From Mesorhabditis belari (Eukaryota; Nematoda; Chromadorea; Rhabditida; Rhabditidae): a DNA stretch of 64,000 nt. The stretch covers positions 520,001 to 584,000 of the forward strand of contig CAUEEP010000917.1 of NCBI GenBank assembly GCA_958450365.1, read 5' to 3'. Below are positions 31,841 to 42,917 of the stretch, piece by piece; the first letter of the stretch is position 1; every line of letters begins with the position of its first letter. Made by a program: the position numbers and the translations under genes. Below the pieces are notes generated by a model that made no database searches, had not been told where the DNA came from, and worked only from the letters and a program-made list of their open reading frames with translations.

Positions 31841-32477
31841 CATTCACTGCGGAGCGCATCTTGTCCATAATTTTGTCCAAAAACTTCTGTCTTTGTCGAC
31901 ATTGCAGGAGTTTCTGCAAAATATCCGTCGCTTTCGTCGAAAGCTTTCTCGTTCTCCTAGTCTCTGGCAGCAGTTTGGGCAGTTAGTCTTTAATGTTATT
32001 TAAAATACATTTTTAATTTAGGCTAATCGATGCTCGCAAACCACGGTTGGATTGTGGAACTCGTTGGGACTCCACTTTCGCGATGCTGTGTGTTTTTCTG
32101 GATCAAGTAAAGTTTTTCATCTTGAGTAATAATGTTGTGCTGTTTAGTACCAAGTTATTCAACAAATTGATGACGACTCCTTGCTTCGATTGTCCGCTCT
32201 AAGACGATTTCTTTCTGTCACAAGCTGCATGACAAAAATGGTAAGTTTATTGTTTGCTAAGTTAAAACCGATTTTAATTCAGCTCTCTGCAGAAGCTTAT
32301 CACGCCAGGCTGGTCATTCCCTTGTTCAAGTGGGGAGGGCAGCGGCTTAAGAGGTTTTGTGCAATTTCATATTATTTTCATTTTGCATTTAGTATTCTTG
32401 CCACGTGTCCTGCACTGTTCCCCTTCCGTATGTCTGCAGAGTATTATCTTGACGAGTATTGGGAGGTTGTCTTTTGA
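31841..32477 (+). pseudogene. hAT-transposase-derived gene fragment, right copy
   Basis: Exons about 31841-31985, 32022-32106, 32148-32240, 32283-32364 and a last exon ending at the TGA 32475-32477. Motifs in order: HCGAHLVHNFVQKLL, FLQNIRRFRRKLSRSPSLW, DARKPRLDCGTRWDSTFAML, then QQIDDDSLLRLSALRRFLSV. The TRWDSTFAML block is characteristic of the hAT transposase core. Exons 2-5 are in phase with each other, but the junction between the first two exons shifts frame. The opposite-strand open frames here are shadows. It could be a domesticated fragment, but no promoter or start exon is visible. Confidence 0.6.
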
Positions 32478-33029
32478 CATGAAGCTCTTCAAATGGCATC
32501 ATCTCTCAATCCAAACACATTGTCATGTTTGACTTCAGTTCAACGTTTGTTCGCCAAAGCAAACGTCGGAAAGGAAGCATGACAAGGATGTATGATTTGT
32601 TTCGTTTAAAAAATAAAGCTTTATAAATAACCGAGAAAAAGTGAAATAAAAAAGTTAGCCAGAATAATTGGAATGGCATACATATCGATTCGAGGTATTG
32701 CTGCGTTTTCCTAACTCCTTGTCCTCGCAGTTTTTGGGCACTTCAAACAAATTTCTAAAGTTTCTGGAAAATTGTAACAGGGCGAAACTCAAAGAATTCT
32801 TGAGAATTCAAAGAAATCAAAGAAATCAAAGGATTCTTAAGAATTCAAAGAACTCAACGCATTGAAAGTATTGAAAGAATTCAAGGTATTGAAAGCATTC
32901 AAAGAATTCAAAGGATTGAAAATATTCAGCTGAAACTTCGACGATGATTGTCAACTCGACCCCTGCAAAGAGACAAACGCTGATACCTGCGAGAAGGAAT
33001 ACTGTATCTTATTATATTAGGTGGACGAG

Positions 33030-34074
33030 ATAAATGTTGCGAAAACGTACAGTACTCTCTACACCAACTACAGTATCCATACGGCCTTCGCCCTAACCTA
33101 CACACCTATAGTTTTCTATATTAAAGTGTTTGCCTCTGCAAAATGCATTAAAGTAATGCATTTCCAAAATCGTGAAAGGGAAAATTGCCATAGCCATCAA
33201 CTTAGCTGGAAATTGATCGTCCTTTCGCCTTTCGCAGTCCTTTCGCACGTTGTGGCTCAGCGGAAGCGCGCTCGTCTCTGGTCTACACGATGCTGGTTCG
33301 ACCCCCGCGAATGCCAAGAGATTTCTCAAGAGATTTTCTGTTTGAAATGCGAGCTTCCTAAAGAACTATTTTTCCTATCTCACCCATTTTCAGCTTAAAA
33401 AACTGATTTCCGACTACTTTTTCAAACGAAAAACGACAATAACGAGCAAAAACAGCGCTTTTTTTTGTTTTAGAATGCGATTATTTGACAATTATTCAAA
33501 TAAAAAGCTATAAAAATGCAAAATTTACCGCAAAAGTAACCACTTACTGCTTAAAACCTAAAAAAAAAAGCGCTCGATGGCCCCGGTAGGATTCCAAAAT
33601 CACATCAAATTGGATTTTGGGCGCCAAATTGAAAAATTCACCTGAAAAATCGGATTTCCATCAGCAAACTCCATCGCTGGCTACAGTAATCTGAGAATTC
33701 GACACCAAACTTCCACGAGCTTTTTAGGATTCTTTTGCAAAAAATCGAACTGCCTTCCCGTTTTTCACCTGTCCGCGAAATTTTCGGGAAATTTTGGGAA
33801 AGCGGAAAAGTTTCAAAATGCCTTCAATCGATGATTTTCCATCGATTAAAGCGAAACTCCATCGCTGGCTACAGTAATCTGAAAATTCGACACGAGACTT
33901 CCGCGAGCTTTTTGGGATTCTTTTGCAAAAAATCGAACTCCAAAATCGAGTCTCCAAAATCGAACTCCAAAATCGAACTGCCTTCTCGTTTTTCACCTGT
34001 CCACGAAAGTCGCTCCGAAATTTTTGGGAAATTTTTGGGAAATTTTGGGAAAGCGGAAAGCGAAAAGTTTCAAA
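33030..34074. other. Spacer between tRNA-like sequence and receptor gene
   Basis: Contains the tRNA-like sequence and tandemly related blocks (ATCGAACTCCAAAATCGA and CCATCGCTGGCTACAGTAAT each occur twice). Open frames at 33,021-33,398 and 33,735-34,091 run through these repeats and are not supported as genes. The mirrored region at 4974-6400 carries the SINE. Confidence 0.5.
33245..33312 (+). tRNA. tRNA-like sequence (probable pseudogene), right copy
   Basis: Plus-strand twin of 6105-6176 with the same A and B boxes and the same abnormal anticodon region. Confidence 0.4.
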
Positions 34075-37000
34075 ATGGCTTCAATCGATGATTTTCTAGC
34101 GATTACAAATATTCTTTTCTATATCATCGCCGTACTTTCAATCGTTGTAACCAGTGCCACACTTTTTGTCATTCATCGTGCAACGCCGAAAAAATCGAGA
34201 CTTTATGCGAAATATTTGATTTGGATTGAAGTCAGTTAGCGATGGATAAGCGAATTCCTGAATTCTTGAATCCTTGAATCCTTGAATCCTTGAATCCTTG
34301 AATTCTTGAATCCTTGAATTCTTGAATCCTTGACTTCTTGAATCCTTGAATCCTTGAATCCTTGAATTCCTGAATTCCTGAATTCTTGACTTCTTGAATC
34401 CTTGAATCCTTGAATCGTTGAATTCTTGAATCCTTGAATCCTTGAATCCTTGAATTCCTGAATTCCTGAATTCTTGAATCCTTGAATCCTTGACTTCTTG
34501 AATCCTTGAATCCTTGAATCCTTGAATTCTTCAATTCTTGAATCCTTGAATCCTTGAATCCTTGAATTTCTAGATCTCTAGCCTGTTCGTTGTACTTTCG
34601 TGGGTTTGGCTTGCTCCGAATTTGATGCTCCAAACGAGCGATGGGCCGGCTATTTGCTACTCGAAAAGTTTATACATTCTTTTTGCGATGCTTATTGGGG
34701 AATATTTCAATTTGGGAAAACTATTTCCTCAAGAATTCACTGCGGTAAAGAAAATCCTTTTTTGTTTGGAGATGATTCTTTTCAAGTTTGCGACGATCAT
34801 CGCGATGATTGGCACGATTTTCGCATATTTGCACGCACTGTTTTACCGGCATCAGGTAGGCGAGCGATCGAGCCTCATGACCAGCTCTGACCAAGCTTGA
34901 GCCAGCCTGAGTAGCTTTGACTTCAAGCTTGAGCCAGTCGGACTAGTTCTGACCAAGCTTGAGCCAGTCTGACCAGCTCTGACCAAGCCTGAACCAGTCT
35001 GACCTGCTTTGACTTCAAGCTTGAGCCAGTCTGCCCACAGATTGAGCCATTCAGTGAAAAGTCCGCACCCTAGTTCTAGTCAGTTTAACTCCAACTCCAG
35101 CTCTAGGTCAGCGAGACCATCGAACCATGCCACTCATGAATAGGGTGTGTTCCTTACAAGTAATTACTCGAGTAAACAGATTTATAGATTAAGGTTAGAT
35201 TCATAGTTTAGTCGGAAAGATTGGTTGGGTTGAATTGATTGTTTAGTTCGGTTGGAAAGATTGGTTGGATTCATAGATTAGTTCGGTTGGAAAGATTGGT
35301 TGAATTGATTGTTTAGTTTGGTTGGAAAGATTAGTTGGAATTCATAGATTAGTTTGAAGGATTGATTGGATTCATAGTTTAGTTCGGTTGGAGGATTGGT
35401 TTGGTTGAATTGATCGTTTAGTTCGGTTGGAGGATTGGTTGGATTCAGAGTTTAGTTCGGTTCGAGGATTGGTTTGGTTGAATTGATCGTTTAGTTCGGT
35501 TGGAAAGATTGGTTGGATTCATAGGTTAGTTCGGTTGGAAAGATTGGTTGAATTGATTGTTTAGTTTGGTTGGAAAGATTAGTTGGAATTCATAGATTAG
35601 TTTGAAGGATTGATTGGATTCATAGTTTAGTTCGGTTGGAGGATTGGTTTGGTTGAATTGATCGTTTAGTTCGGTTGGAGGATTGGTTGGATTCAGAGTT
35701 TAGTTCGGTTCGAGGATTGGTTTGGTTGAATTGATCGTTTAGTTCGGTTGGAAAGATTGGTTGGATTCATAGGTTAGTTCGGTTGGAAAGATTGGTTGAA
35801 TTGATTGTTTAGTTTGGTTGGAAAGATTAGTTGGAATTCATAGATTAGTTTGAAGGATTGATTGGATTCATAGTTTAGTTCGGTTGGAGGATTGGTTTGG
35901 TTGAATTGATCATTTAGTTCGGTTGGAGGATTGATTGGATTCATAGTTTAGTTCGGTTGAAAAGATTGATTGGATTCATAGTTTAGTTCGGTTGGAAAGA
36001 TTAGTTGGAATTCATAGATTAGTTTGAAGGATTGATTGGATTCATAGTTTAGTTCGGTTGGAGGATTGGTTTGGTTGAATTGATTGTTTAGTTCGGTTGG
36101 AAAGATTGATTCGATCGTAATAGTTTAGTTTATTTGGAAAGTCTGCTTTTTTTGGTCAAGTTCAAATGTTTTTTTTTCTTTTCTTTAGCTCGCCATCCCA
36201 TCAAACAGTCGTTTCCGTCTAAAATCTTGGCAAATCAAAGTCATATTTGGACATTTATACGCATTAGCCATTTTCTTGACGTTCAAGACTCTGCAACTTG
36301 AAGAGATCGAATCGGTGAGATCAAATTTAAAGTAAAATTCGAAAAGTTTGCAGACTCAAGCGATTGTAAATATCGATTTATCGGAAATGGCTTGCGGTGG
36401 AATCGGAAAGTTGTACTATGTCGGCGTTCTCATCAAGTCAGTCATCACTTTTTGATCGAATTATGAGTTGAAATCGGTTCTTGATGAGAAATTATGTATT
36501 GAAATCGGTTTTTTATGAGAGATTATGTATTGAAATCAGTTTTTTATAAGAAATTATGTATTGAAATCGGTTTTTTATGAGAAATTATGAAACACTTTGA
36601 ACTTTTTTCAGTATTGTTTTCATTTATGTGCTTCTTTTTTTGTTATTTTTCGTCCTTCACGCGAATTATTCGATCCGAAATCACAAGAGTATGAACAAAA
36701 GGGTCAAAGAAATGTCATTGGTGCTATTATATTCAATGTCGGCACAGGTATAGGCTTAGAATTTCAATATTGTCAGAAGCGAGGTCAAAGAATCCTTTCA
36801 GATGTCGGTTTTTGTCGTTTTTATCCTCGTCCCATTCTCATTTGTCATTTTCTTTTGGCATGACGACTTGATAACGGAAGCTTGTAAGTTTGCTGCCAAT
36901 TTTCGAAAGCTTTTGTAAGTCTTTTGGCTTCAAAAGATAGTGCTGATTTTCAGCTATTTTTTTGATACATTTGCGAGCATTTTCGCTTTGGCCATTGTCG

Positions 37001-37660
37001 AGAAAAACGCGTTCAAAGTTTGCAAGTTTGTCCGAAAGTTTGCAAGTTTCCGAGAGCTGTAAGTTTTGTTCGAAAGCTGTTAGGTTTCAGGCTTTTGAGC
37101 TCAAGAGATAGCCCTGAATCTCAGCTATTTTTTGATACCTTTGCTAGCATTTTAGCTTAAGCCAGTGTCGAGAAAAACGCGTTCAAAGCTAGACTCCGCG
37201 ACACTCCGCACCGTCATTATGTTATGTCTCTTTCTACCGTAGTCTTGTCTCTATTTTTGTCTCCAATCTATCGACTTTTATGTCTAATTCTGTAAGAGTT
37301 CACAAAGGAAATCCAAAAAAATACAAAAAGTCGATAGATTGGAGACAAAAATAGAGACAAGACTACGGTAGAAAGAGACATAACATAATGACGGTGCGGA
37401 GTGCCGCGGAGTCTAGCTTTGAACGCGCATTTTTCTCGACACTGGCTTAAGCTAAAATGCTCGCAAATGTATCAAAAAATAGCTGAAAATCAGCGCAATC
37501 AAACAATTTGCAGGGACTCTCGGCGTCATGTCCACTTGTTTGACGAATATCACCAGCTCTTCGATCACAATTTTCACCAGCGCTTTTTATCGAAAATATT
37601 TGCGACGGACGTTTTGCGACCACAGATGTTTGTTTTGCAAACCGAGTAAGTGCAAGATTT
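34075..37660 (+). CDS. 7TM chemoreceptor-like gene (Str superfamily-like), right copy
   Basis: Exons 34075-34230, 34574-34855, 36189-36314, 36354-36436, 36612-36747, 36802-36914 and 36954-37017 join in one frame (960 nt, 320 codons). Membrane segments are visible at the N-terminus, in exon 2 (FATIIAMIGTIFAYLHALFY), exon 5 (IVFIYVLLFLLFFVLHANYS) and exon 6 (MSVFVVFILVPFSFVIFF). A candidate last exon near 37,520-37,660 encodes TIFTSAFYRKYLRRTFC, like the YR-containing end of helix 7 and tail in Str-superfamily receptors, but its phase does not match exon 7. Either a donor has moved or the 3' part was broken when the foldback element arose between them. Predicted role: G-protein-coupled chemosensory receptor at the ciliary membrane (family knowledge, not shown here). 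Confidence 0.65.
34245..34569. repeat. 8-bp minisatellite (CCTTGAAT)n, right copy
   Basis: Counterpart of 4395-4796. It occupies the intron between exon 1 (ends 34230) and exon 2 (starts 34574). Confidence 0.95.
34878..35030. repeat. Tandem repeat, AGCTCTGACCAAGCTTGAGC type, right copy
   Basis: Counterpart of 3945-4092, immediately after the exon 2 donor of the right receptor-like gene. Confidence 0.75.
35190..36130. repeat. Minisatellite of TTTAGTTCGGTTGG units, right copy
   Basis: Reverse-complement counterpart of 2925-3780, with a different number and order of blocks. The arrays have turned over independently in the two arms. Confidence 0.9.
36455..36600. repeat. ~29-bp tandem repeat, right copy
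   Basis: Mirror of 2360-2570 with fewer units; intronic in the right receptor-like gene. Confidence 0.8.
37127..37486. mobile_element. Foldback element with ~155-bp arms, right copy
   Basis: Mirror of 1466-1825 in the right arm, with the same loop and arms. It lies between the penultimate and last candidate exons of the receptor-like gene. Confidence 0.8.
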
Positions 37661-38971
37661 GCCTGCTTGAAAGAGTTGAATACTTGAAAGATTTGTCTAA
37701 TCGGAAGAGTTGCATACTTGAAAGAGTTACAAACTTGAAAGATTTGCCTGCTTGAAAGAGTTGCCTAATCGAAAGAGTTGAATACTTGAAAGAGTTACAA
37801 ACTTGGAAGATTTGCCTGCTTGAAAGGTTTGCCTAATCGAAAGAGTTGAATACTTGAAAGAGTTGCCTGCTTGGAAGATTTGCCTAGTCGGAAGAGTTGC
37901 ATACTTGAAAGAGTTACAAACTTGGCAGACTTGCCTGCTTGAAAGATTTGCCTAATTGAAAGATTTTGATACTTGAAAGATTTGCCAAAAAATTTTCAGG
38001 TAGCATTTCAACAGTCGCCATTGGACAACGGAATTCGATCTCGACGGCCAAACGGAACGCCGTTTGCTATTTCATTCGATATTAATAAATCATATTCGAT
38101 GCATTACATTTTCTTTTCTATTCATAAGATATTTATATTTGAAGGTGGTGAGATGACGTGGAATGACTCAAACGAGACGATGTTGGTAGGTCTTTTTCGG
38201 GCAAAAAATCGTTTGCAAGGGCATGGTTCAACTAATTGCGCACCGAAACAAAAGGAAGGTTTATTTGCCAAAGAGCACAAAGCACAGGGATTTTTACCGT
38301 AATCCTGTAAACAGTGAATCTTCAGGATTACGGTGGTTGAGTGAAAAATCCTTCTCGTGATCGTTAAAGCCAAATTTTCTTCAGTTGATATTGATATAAG
38401 AAAAGAAAATGCAAAAATCGCTGTATCTCCGGCTTCAAACTATCGGCAAATCTTTTTCTTTTTATAGCCATTGGCAAATCTATTATTACCCATGGGCAAG
38501 CGAGCATTTCGCCAGTTAGCTGAGTATCTTCATGGAAAGGATATTCAGCTATTGATTTTCTAAAAAAGGCGCCAAATTTTCGGAACAGTCTCTGTTCTAC
38601 AAGCTCCTCTCTCGTGGGTGCCTATTTTATTTTAACTTTGTTTCTCTTTTACCGTTTATAACGAAAACCCCTTACTAACCTGTATATCTATTTTTTGCAG
38701 AGATGGTACTGCTGACCCACCGTATTTCGGGCACAACGCGAGCTTAGCCACGACACGCCGACCACTCCACCCCACTATATTCCATTCCACTATCGCCCAT
38801 CACTCCTCGCCCATATCCACCGAATCGCAGAAGTTTGTGAGTTTGTTTTCGGGGTTTTAATCTAAATGTTTTGGCTTTTGTGAAGCTTTCTAAAATGGCC
38901 CGTAGGTGTTTTGTTGTTTCATTTTCCTTTTGTTTAGCGTCGGGCAGTTGCATTATTTTATACCTTTGATA

Positions 38972-40631
38972 CAGTCATGGACAAAAGTCTTTACCCCTAC
39001 CGAGGTCAGCTTTTAAAACGCAAAATTTTTCAACTTTTTAACAAGTTTTAAAAATTGTTTTCAAAGTATTTTGTAGCATTTTTACTCTAGTTTTTATATC
39101 CCATAACCAAAAGAAACAACGATTTATTTTAGGCAACAAAGAACGACGTTAACAAAAAAAACCCTCAAAACAGGTGGACAAAAGTCTTTACTCCTTTTCA
39201 ACTTTTTATTTTCTTGCTGTTGTTTCGTTATTTTTCACATAACAATGCTTTATTATTTTTTAATTCTAGTGATGCCTGGAGCCTATCTGACCACTCCCGA
39301 CAAAGAAAAGATTGTGGAAGCAAGGAAACGAGGCGACAAAGTAAAGGATGTTGCGAGCGTATTCAAATAGAGCCCCGAAACGGTGAAAAAGCTTTGCAAG
39401 AAAGAGAAAACGACTGGAATTCTTCACCGAGCATTCAAAACAGGTCGTTCACCCGTCACAACACCAAGAGACAAGGTTCTAATTTTGGCCCACAAAAAGG
39501 ATCCAAATCTTAATGCTTCCGATGGAGTCAGATTAATCAAACATCAATTTAACAAGGACATCAATCGAAAGACAGTAAGCAGACGTTTGATTCATGCAGG
39601 ATTGATGACTAGAAGACCTGCCAAGAAGCCCCTGATGGTCGCCAAACACCGGAAGATTCGACTCGACTTTGCCAAGAAGTATGAAAGTTGGACAAGCAAC
39701 GACTGGGCCAATGTCATCTTCACCGATGAATCGAAGATCAACCTTTTCAATCCCGACGGCAATCATTTGATCCGGAGACCTGTCGGACAACGATATAGCA
39801 CCAAATACCTTCGTGCGACAGTCAAGTTTGGTGGCGGATCAATCATGTTGTGGGGTAAGAACCTTTAACCTTTATGCCTATTGACTTTTTTTTTTCAGGA
39901 GCGATGACTAGAAGTTCACCAGGTCCGCTCGTTCTTCTCAATTCAACTTTGGACGCTCAACGATACAAGGCGATTTTGGAGAATGATCTTCTTCCATTTG
40001 CGACCACAAAAATTGGACAAGGATGGTTGCTGTACCAGGACAACGCTCCATGCCACAAGTCGCAACTGCTAATGGGACGAGTTGTTCGCCTTGCCAACGG
40101 TGGTAGAGCTCGTCTACCCGGATGGTTTCGATCGAATGGAGTTCAGCTCGTATCTGCTCCTCCCTACAGTCCGGATTTGAACGTTATCGAACATTTGTGG
40201 GCGTTTTTGAAGCTGAAATTGAAGGGAAAACGCTTCAATACCAAGATTGAGCTATGGTACTTCATTCGACACGTCTGGACAAAGATCGGTCCTCAAATTT
40301 TACAGGTTTTGGTCGACTCGATGCCGAGAAGGATTCAAGCAATAATTTCATCAAAAGGAGGCCCTACCAAATATTGGAATACTCGGTTTTTTCTCACTTT
40401 TTGTTCGAGGGGTAAAGACTTTTGTCCACCTGTTTTGAGGGTTTTTTTTGTTAACGTCGTTCTTTGTTGCCTAAAATAAATCGTTGTTTCTTTTGGTTAT
40501 GGGATATAAAAACTAGAGTAAAAATGCTACAAAATACTTTGAAAACAATTTTTAAAACTTGTTAAAAAGTTGAAAAATTTTGCGTTTTAAAAGCTGACCT
40601 CGGTAGGGGTAAAGACTTTTGTCCATGACTG
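38972..40631 (+). mobile_element. Tc1-like transposon with ~222-bp inverted termini
   Basis: Complete 1,660-bp element between TA dinucleotides. The outer ends CAGTCATGGACAAAAGTCTT and AAGACTTTTGTCCATGACTG are perfect complements, and the inverted repeats extend about 222 bp (38,972-39,193 and 40,410-40,631). The left outer arm at about 195 shows the empty site (reverse strand TTTGATATTTATC). Length and terminal structure fit Tc3-like elements with long inverted repeats. The near-identity of both termini argues for recent insertion. Confidence 0.95.
39269..40479 (+). pseudogene. Tc1-like transposase (one in-frame stop)
   Basis: Starts at ATG 39,269 (MPGAYLTTPDKEKIVEARKR). A single TAG follows VASVFK in the N-terminal helix-turn-helix region; the frame is open on both sides. 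A second HTH follows (NRKTVSRRLIHAGLMTRRPA). Catalytic motifs: FTDESKINLF (first D), YQDNAPCH (second D) and PPYSPDLNVIEHLW (E). A 43-nt intron (39,855-39,897, GTAAGA...TTTTTCAG) joins IMLWG to AMTRSS. The D-to-E spacing is 49 residues, because RLANGGRARLPGWFRSNG extends the usual linker (34 in Tc1). The stop suggests this copy is inactive unless it is read through, or unless the sequence has an error there. The inferred role is cut-and-paste transposition. Confidence 0.8.
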
Positions 40632-41467
40632 TATTTATCTTGATCTCGGGCAAACAAAGGCGTCGAGTTAGGTTAAATCTTACCTGTTCAACTCGCCATT
40701 ATAAGTGACAGTGCTGAGCTTGTGTAGGCGAGTTTATCGGTGCCGTGTAGAACCTCAAATCCGTCGGTACTGACGATAGGCCTTGATAGAATAATGATAC
40801 AATAATGATAATGATTTTGATAGAATAATGAAACTGCCTGATGCTAAACAAGATGAATTTAACTTGTCGTACATTTTGTTTTTATTCGAAGGGGTAAAGT
40901 TGCAGTTTGAAATTTGCTAATTTTTGACCAAAAAATGATTGAATTCTACCGCGCTTTTCCGAAAAAGTACATTCCTTTAAGTTGGTTAAAAGTTAAAAAG
41001 CGGTTGTGGATATTACTTGCCTATAGAGACGGCAACTCAAAGCAAAAGAAAGCTGAGCAGAAGCAAAAGAAGGCTGTACAAAAGCGAAAGCATTTAGATC
41101 ATAACCCTAAAACAAACTCACGAACTTCTGCGATTCGACGTTTGGCCTGATATGGTCGAGAGTGTAGTAGAGGGAAGTGATCGGCGTATCGTGGCTGAGC
41201 TCGCGTTGTACCACGTTGTTGTCTTTATAGAAAACCATTAATGAGACTGATTACACTCACATCTAATAGCGTGAGCGGAAGTTTCTTTTCGCTTTTCACA
41301 TTTTTTGTATTCTACGGCCAAAAACTAAACAACTTATTTTTTCGGATTCATATATCGCTTAAAATGGTTTTTTACTGTCTTGATAGCTCGGGGTTGACAT
41401 TTTTCATGCTCATTCTGATTATGGTTGCTAAGCGGAGTTGTCTAGAGACTGTTGAGAATCTTGTCTA

Positions 41468-41789
41468 CAGGGCGCCTCATAATTACTCATAATTAGCGGT
41501 GTCTATTATCTAGTCGATAGAAGTTCGCGATTTTTTAAAATGGGCTTTCAACTTTGGGGGTCGTGCTCAACCTCGCACACAACCTAGTTTTGGGGCCCAT
41601 GGCGCCAGGCGTGATGTGACTCCCAACTTTGAAAATCCGTTTAAAATATTTATGAACTCCTATCGGTTAGATAATAGACACCACTACAGGAGACCCACTC
41701 AACATTTTCCTGTCAATTTTTGTGGGAATCGTTTACCTTTTGAATGAGCTACATTCAAGTGATTATGATTAATTATGACACACCCTGTA
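41468..41789. mobile_element. MITE-like element upstream of F-box copy 3
   Basis: Shorter relative of the elements upstream of copies 1 and 2. Ends are TACAGGGCGCCTCATAATTA and TAATTATGACACACCCTGTA. About 70 bp of the interior next to the left end is missing. Confidence 0.6.
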
Positions 41790-41870
41790 AAAGCTTTTAA
41801 TTCTAATTGCCGACTTGCTTTTGGAAATCTAATTGTTTTTTTATTTACAGGTTGACGGACGCTAAGCAAA

Positions 41871-42917
41871 ATGTCGTTTGAAATGCGAAAGTTGACGTCA
41901 TTCCCCATGCAGAAGCTATACTATGACCTGAAGCTGGAAGTTTTGGAGCAAATGAAGCCCAAAGATGCGATTGAATTGGTCAAGGTGAATGCAGGATTTC
42001 GATCGATTCTGCTGCGGACACCCTGGCTAGTTTTTGGGCGTCACGTGCACCGGTTACACTCTCAGAATGATTGGATTTCGGTCGCTCGTCGTCCCCATGA
42101 CCACCTCGAACTTAATGTCGCTCTCCACTTTCCATTGTTCAAACGAATTCACTCCTGTGACGAATTTATGTCATGGCATTTCAGCGAACCATTCCGCGAC
42201 CAAAGCGCGGCGATTCTGAATAATTTGAAGTCTGTGAAACATTTGAAACTCTTGGTGGACAGGAACGAGTTGTTGCTGAAATTTCTTGAGAATTTTCGCT
42301 CGGTGATTGAAGAATACGTGAGTTTTGACGTGAGAATTGATTTGTTGAAAGAAAATCGAGTGATCAGCGAACCTTTCGAGAATTTCATTGAAAATCAGAT
42401 GAATGACTGCGAAAAAGTCTATTTTCTCTGTACTTCCGCCGCTGCGTTTCACTTCTACTACGCTGCTTTTGCCAAGACTTCGATCAAATTCTTGGAAATG
42501 AGTGGACCATGCTTGGCCAATGATAGGTTTGAAAAGGTCTTGCAATCAATCGTTGAAAAGGGGATCCCAAGCAAGAATTTGAAAGCGGCTATTTATATGC
42601 ATCAGAAGGATTCTGGCCGTGATTCTCAGGAGAGGGATTGCCGAATCATCGATTTTCTTTCGCGATTCCCTGGAATGAAGCGTTTCGACGGGGAAAATCA
42701 GCAAAAAGTCATCAAAATACCGAATAAGATCTGGGATAAGCGTTACGATGGCGATTTTGAGTTCCCAGAGAAATCAGACATTTTTCGACGAAACATTGAC
42801 TCGAGGAGGGATTGTGTCTACATGTTTGGATCACAGGCATACGCGGATGGTTACGGAACTATAACGGAATTTTTCGCTTTCTACATTGATCCGCAATCGG
42901 AAAAGAGGGAGTTTTGA
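41871..42917 (+). CDS. F-box-like protein, copy 3
   Basis: Intact 348-codon paralogue of the two arm copies. The first 49 residues are identical to them. The middle is strongly diverged and has small in-frame indels: it lacks part of the NERF-to-AAIL segment and has an extra GRDS near residue 250. The C-terminus ends SEKREF instead of SEKMEL. The same acceptor (TTTATTTACAG) precedes the ATG. It sits in a direct duplication of the 27.8-31.7 kb unit. Its middle contains short patches shared with either copy 1 or copy 2, which makes it a plausible donor for gene conversion. Confidence 0.65.
   Translation: MSFEMRKLTSFPMQKLYYDLKLEVLEQMKPKDAIELVKVNAGFRSILLRTPWLVFGRHVHRLHSQNDWISVARRPHDHLELNVALHFPLFKRIHSCDEFMSWHFSEPFRDQSAAILNNLKSVKHLKLLVDRNELLLKFLENFRSVIEEYVSFDVRIDLLKENRVISEPFENFIENQMNDCEKVYFLCTSAAAFHFYYAAFAKTSIKFLEMSGPCLANDRFEKVLQSIVEKGIPSKNLKAAIYMHQKDSGRDSQERDCRIIDFLSRFPGMKRFDGENQQKVIKIPNKIWDKRYDGDFEFPEKSDIFRRNIDSRRDCVYMFGSQAYADGYGTITEFFAFYIDPQSEKREF

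Larger units (their letters stand above)
28470..40822. repeat. Outer inverted repeat, right arm
   Basis: Reverse-complement partner of 1-10,930, with the same genes on the plus strand. The outer end at 40,735-40,822 is the reverse complement of bases 1-88. The arm is longer mainly because a complete Tc1-like element (38,972-40,631) is inserted. It lacks the SINE found in the left arm at about 5.2-5.57 kb. Confidence 0.93.
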
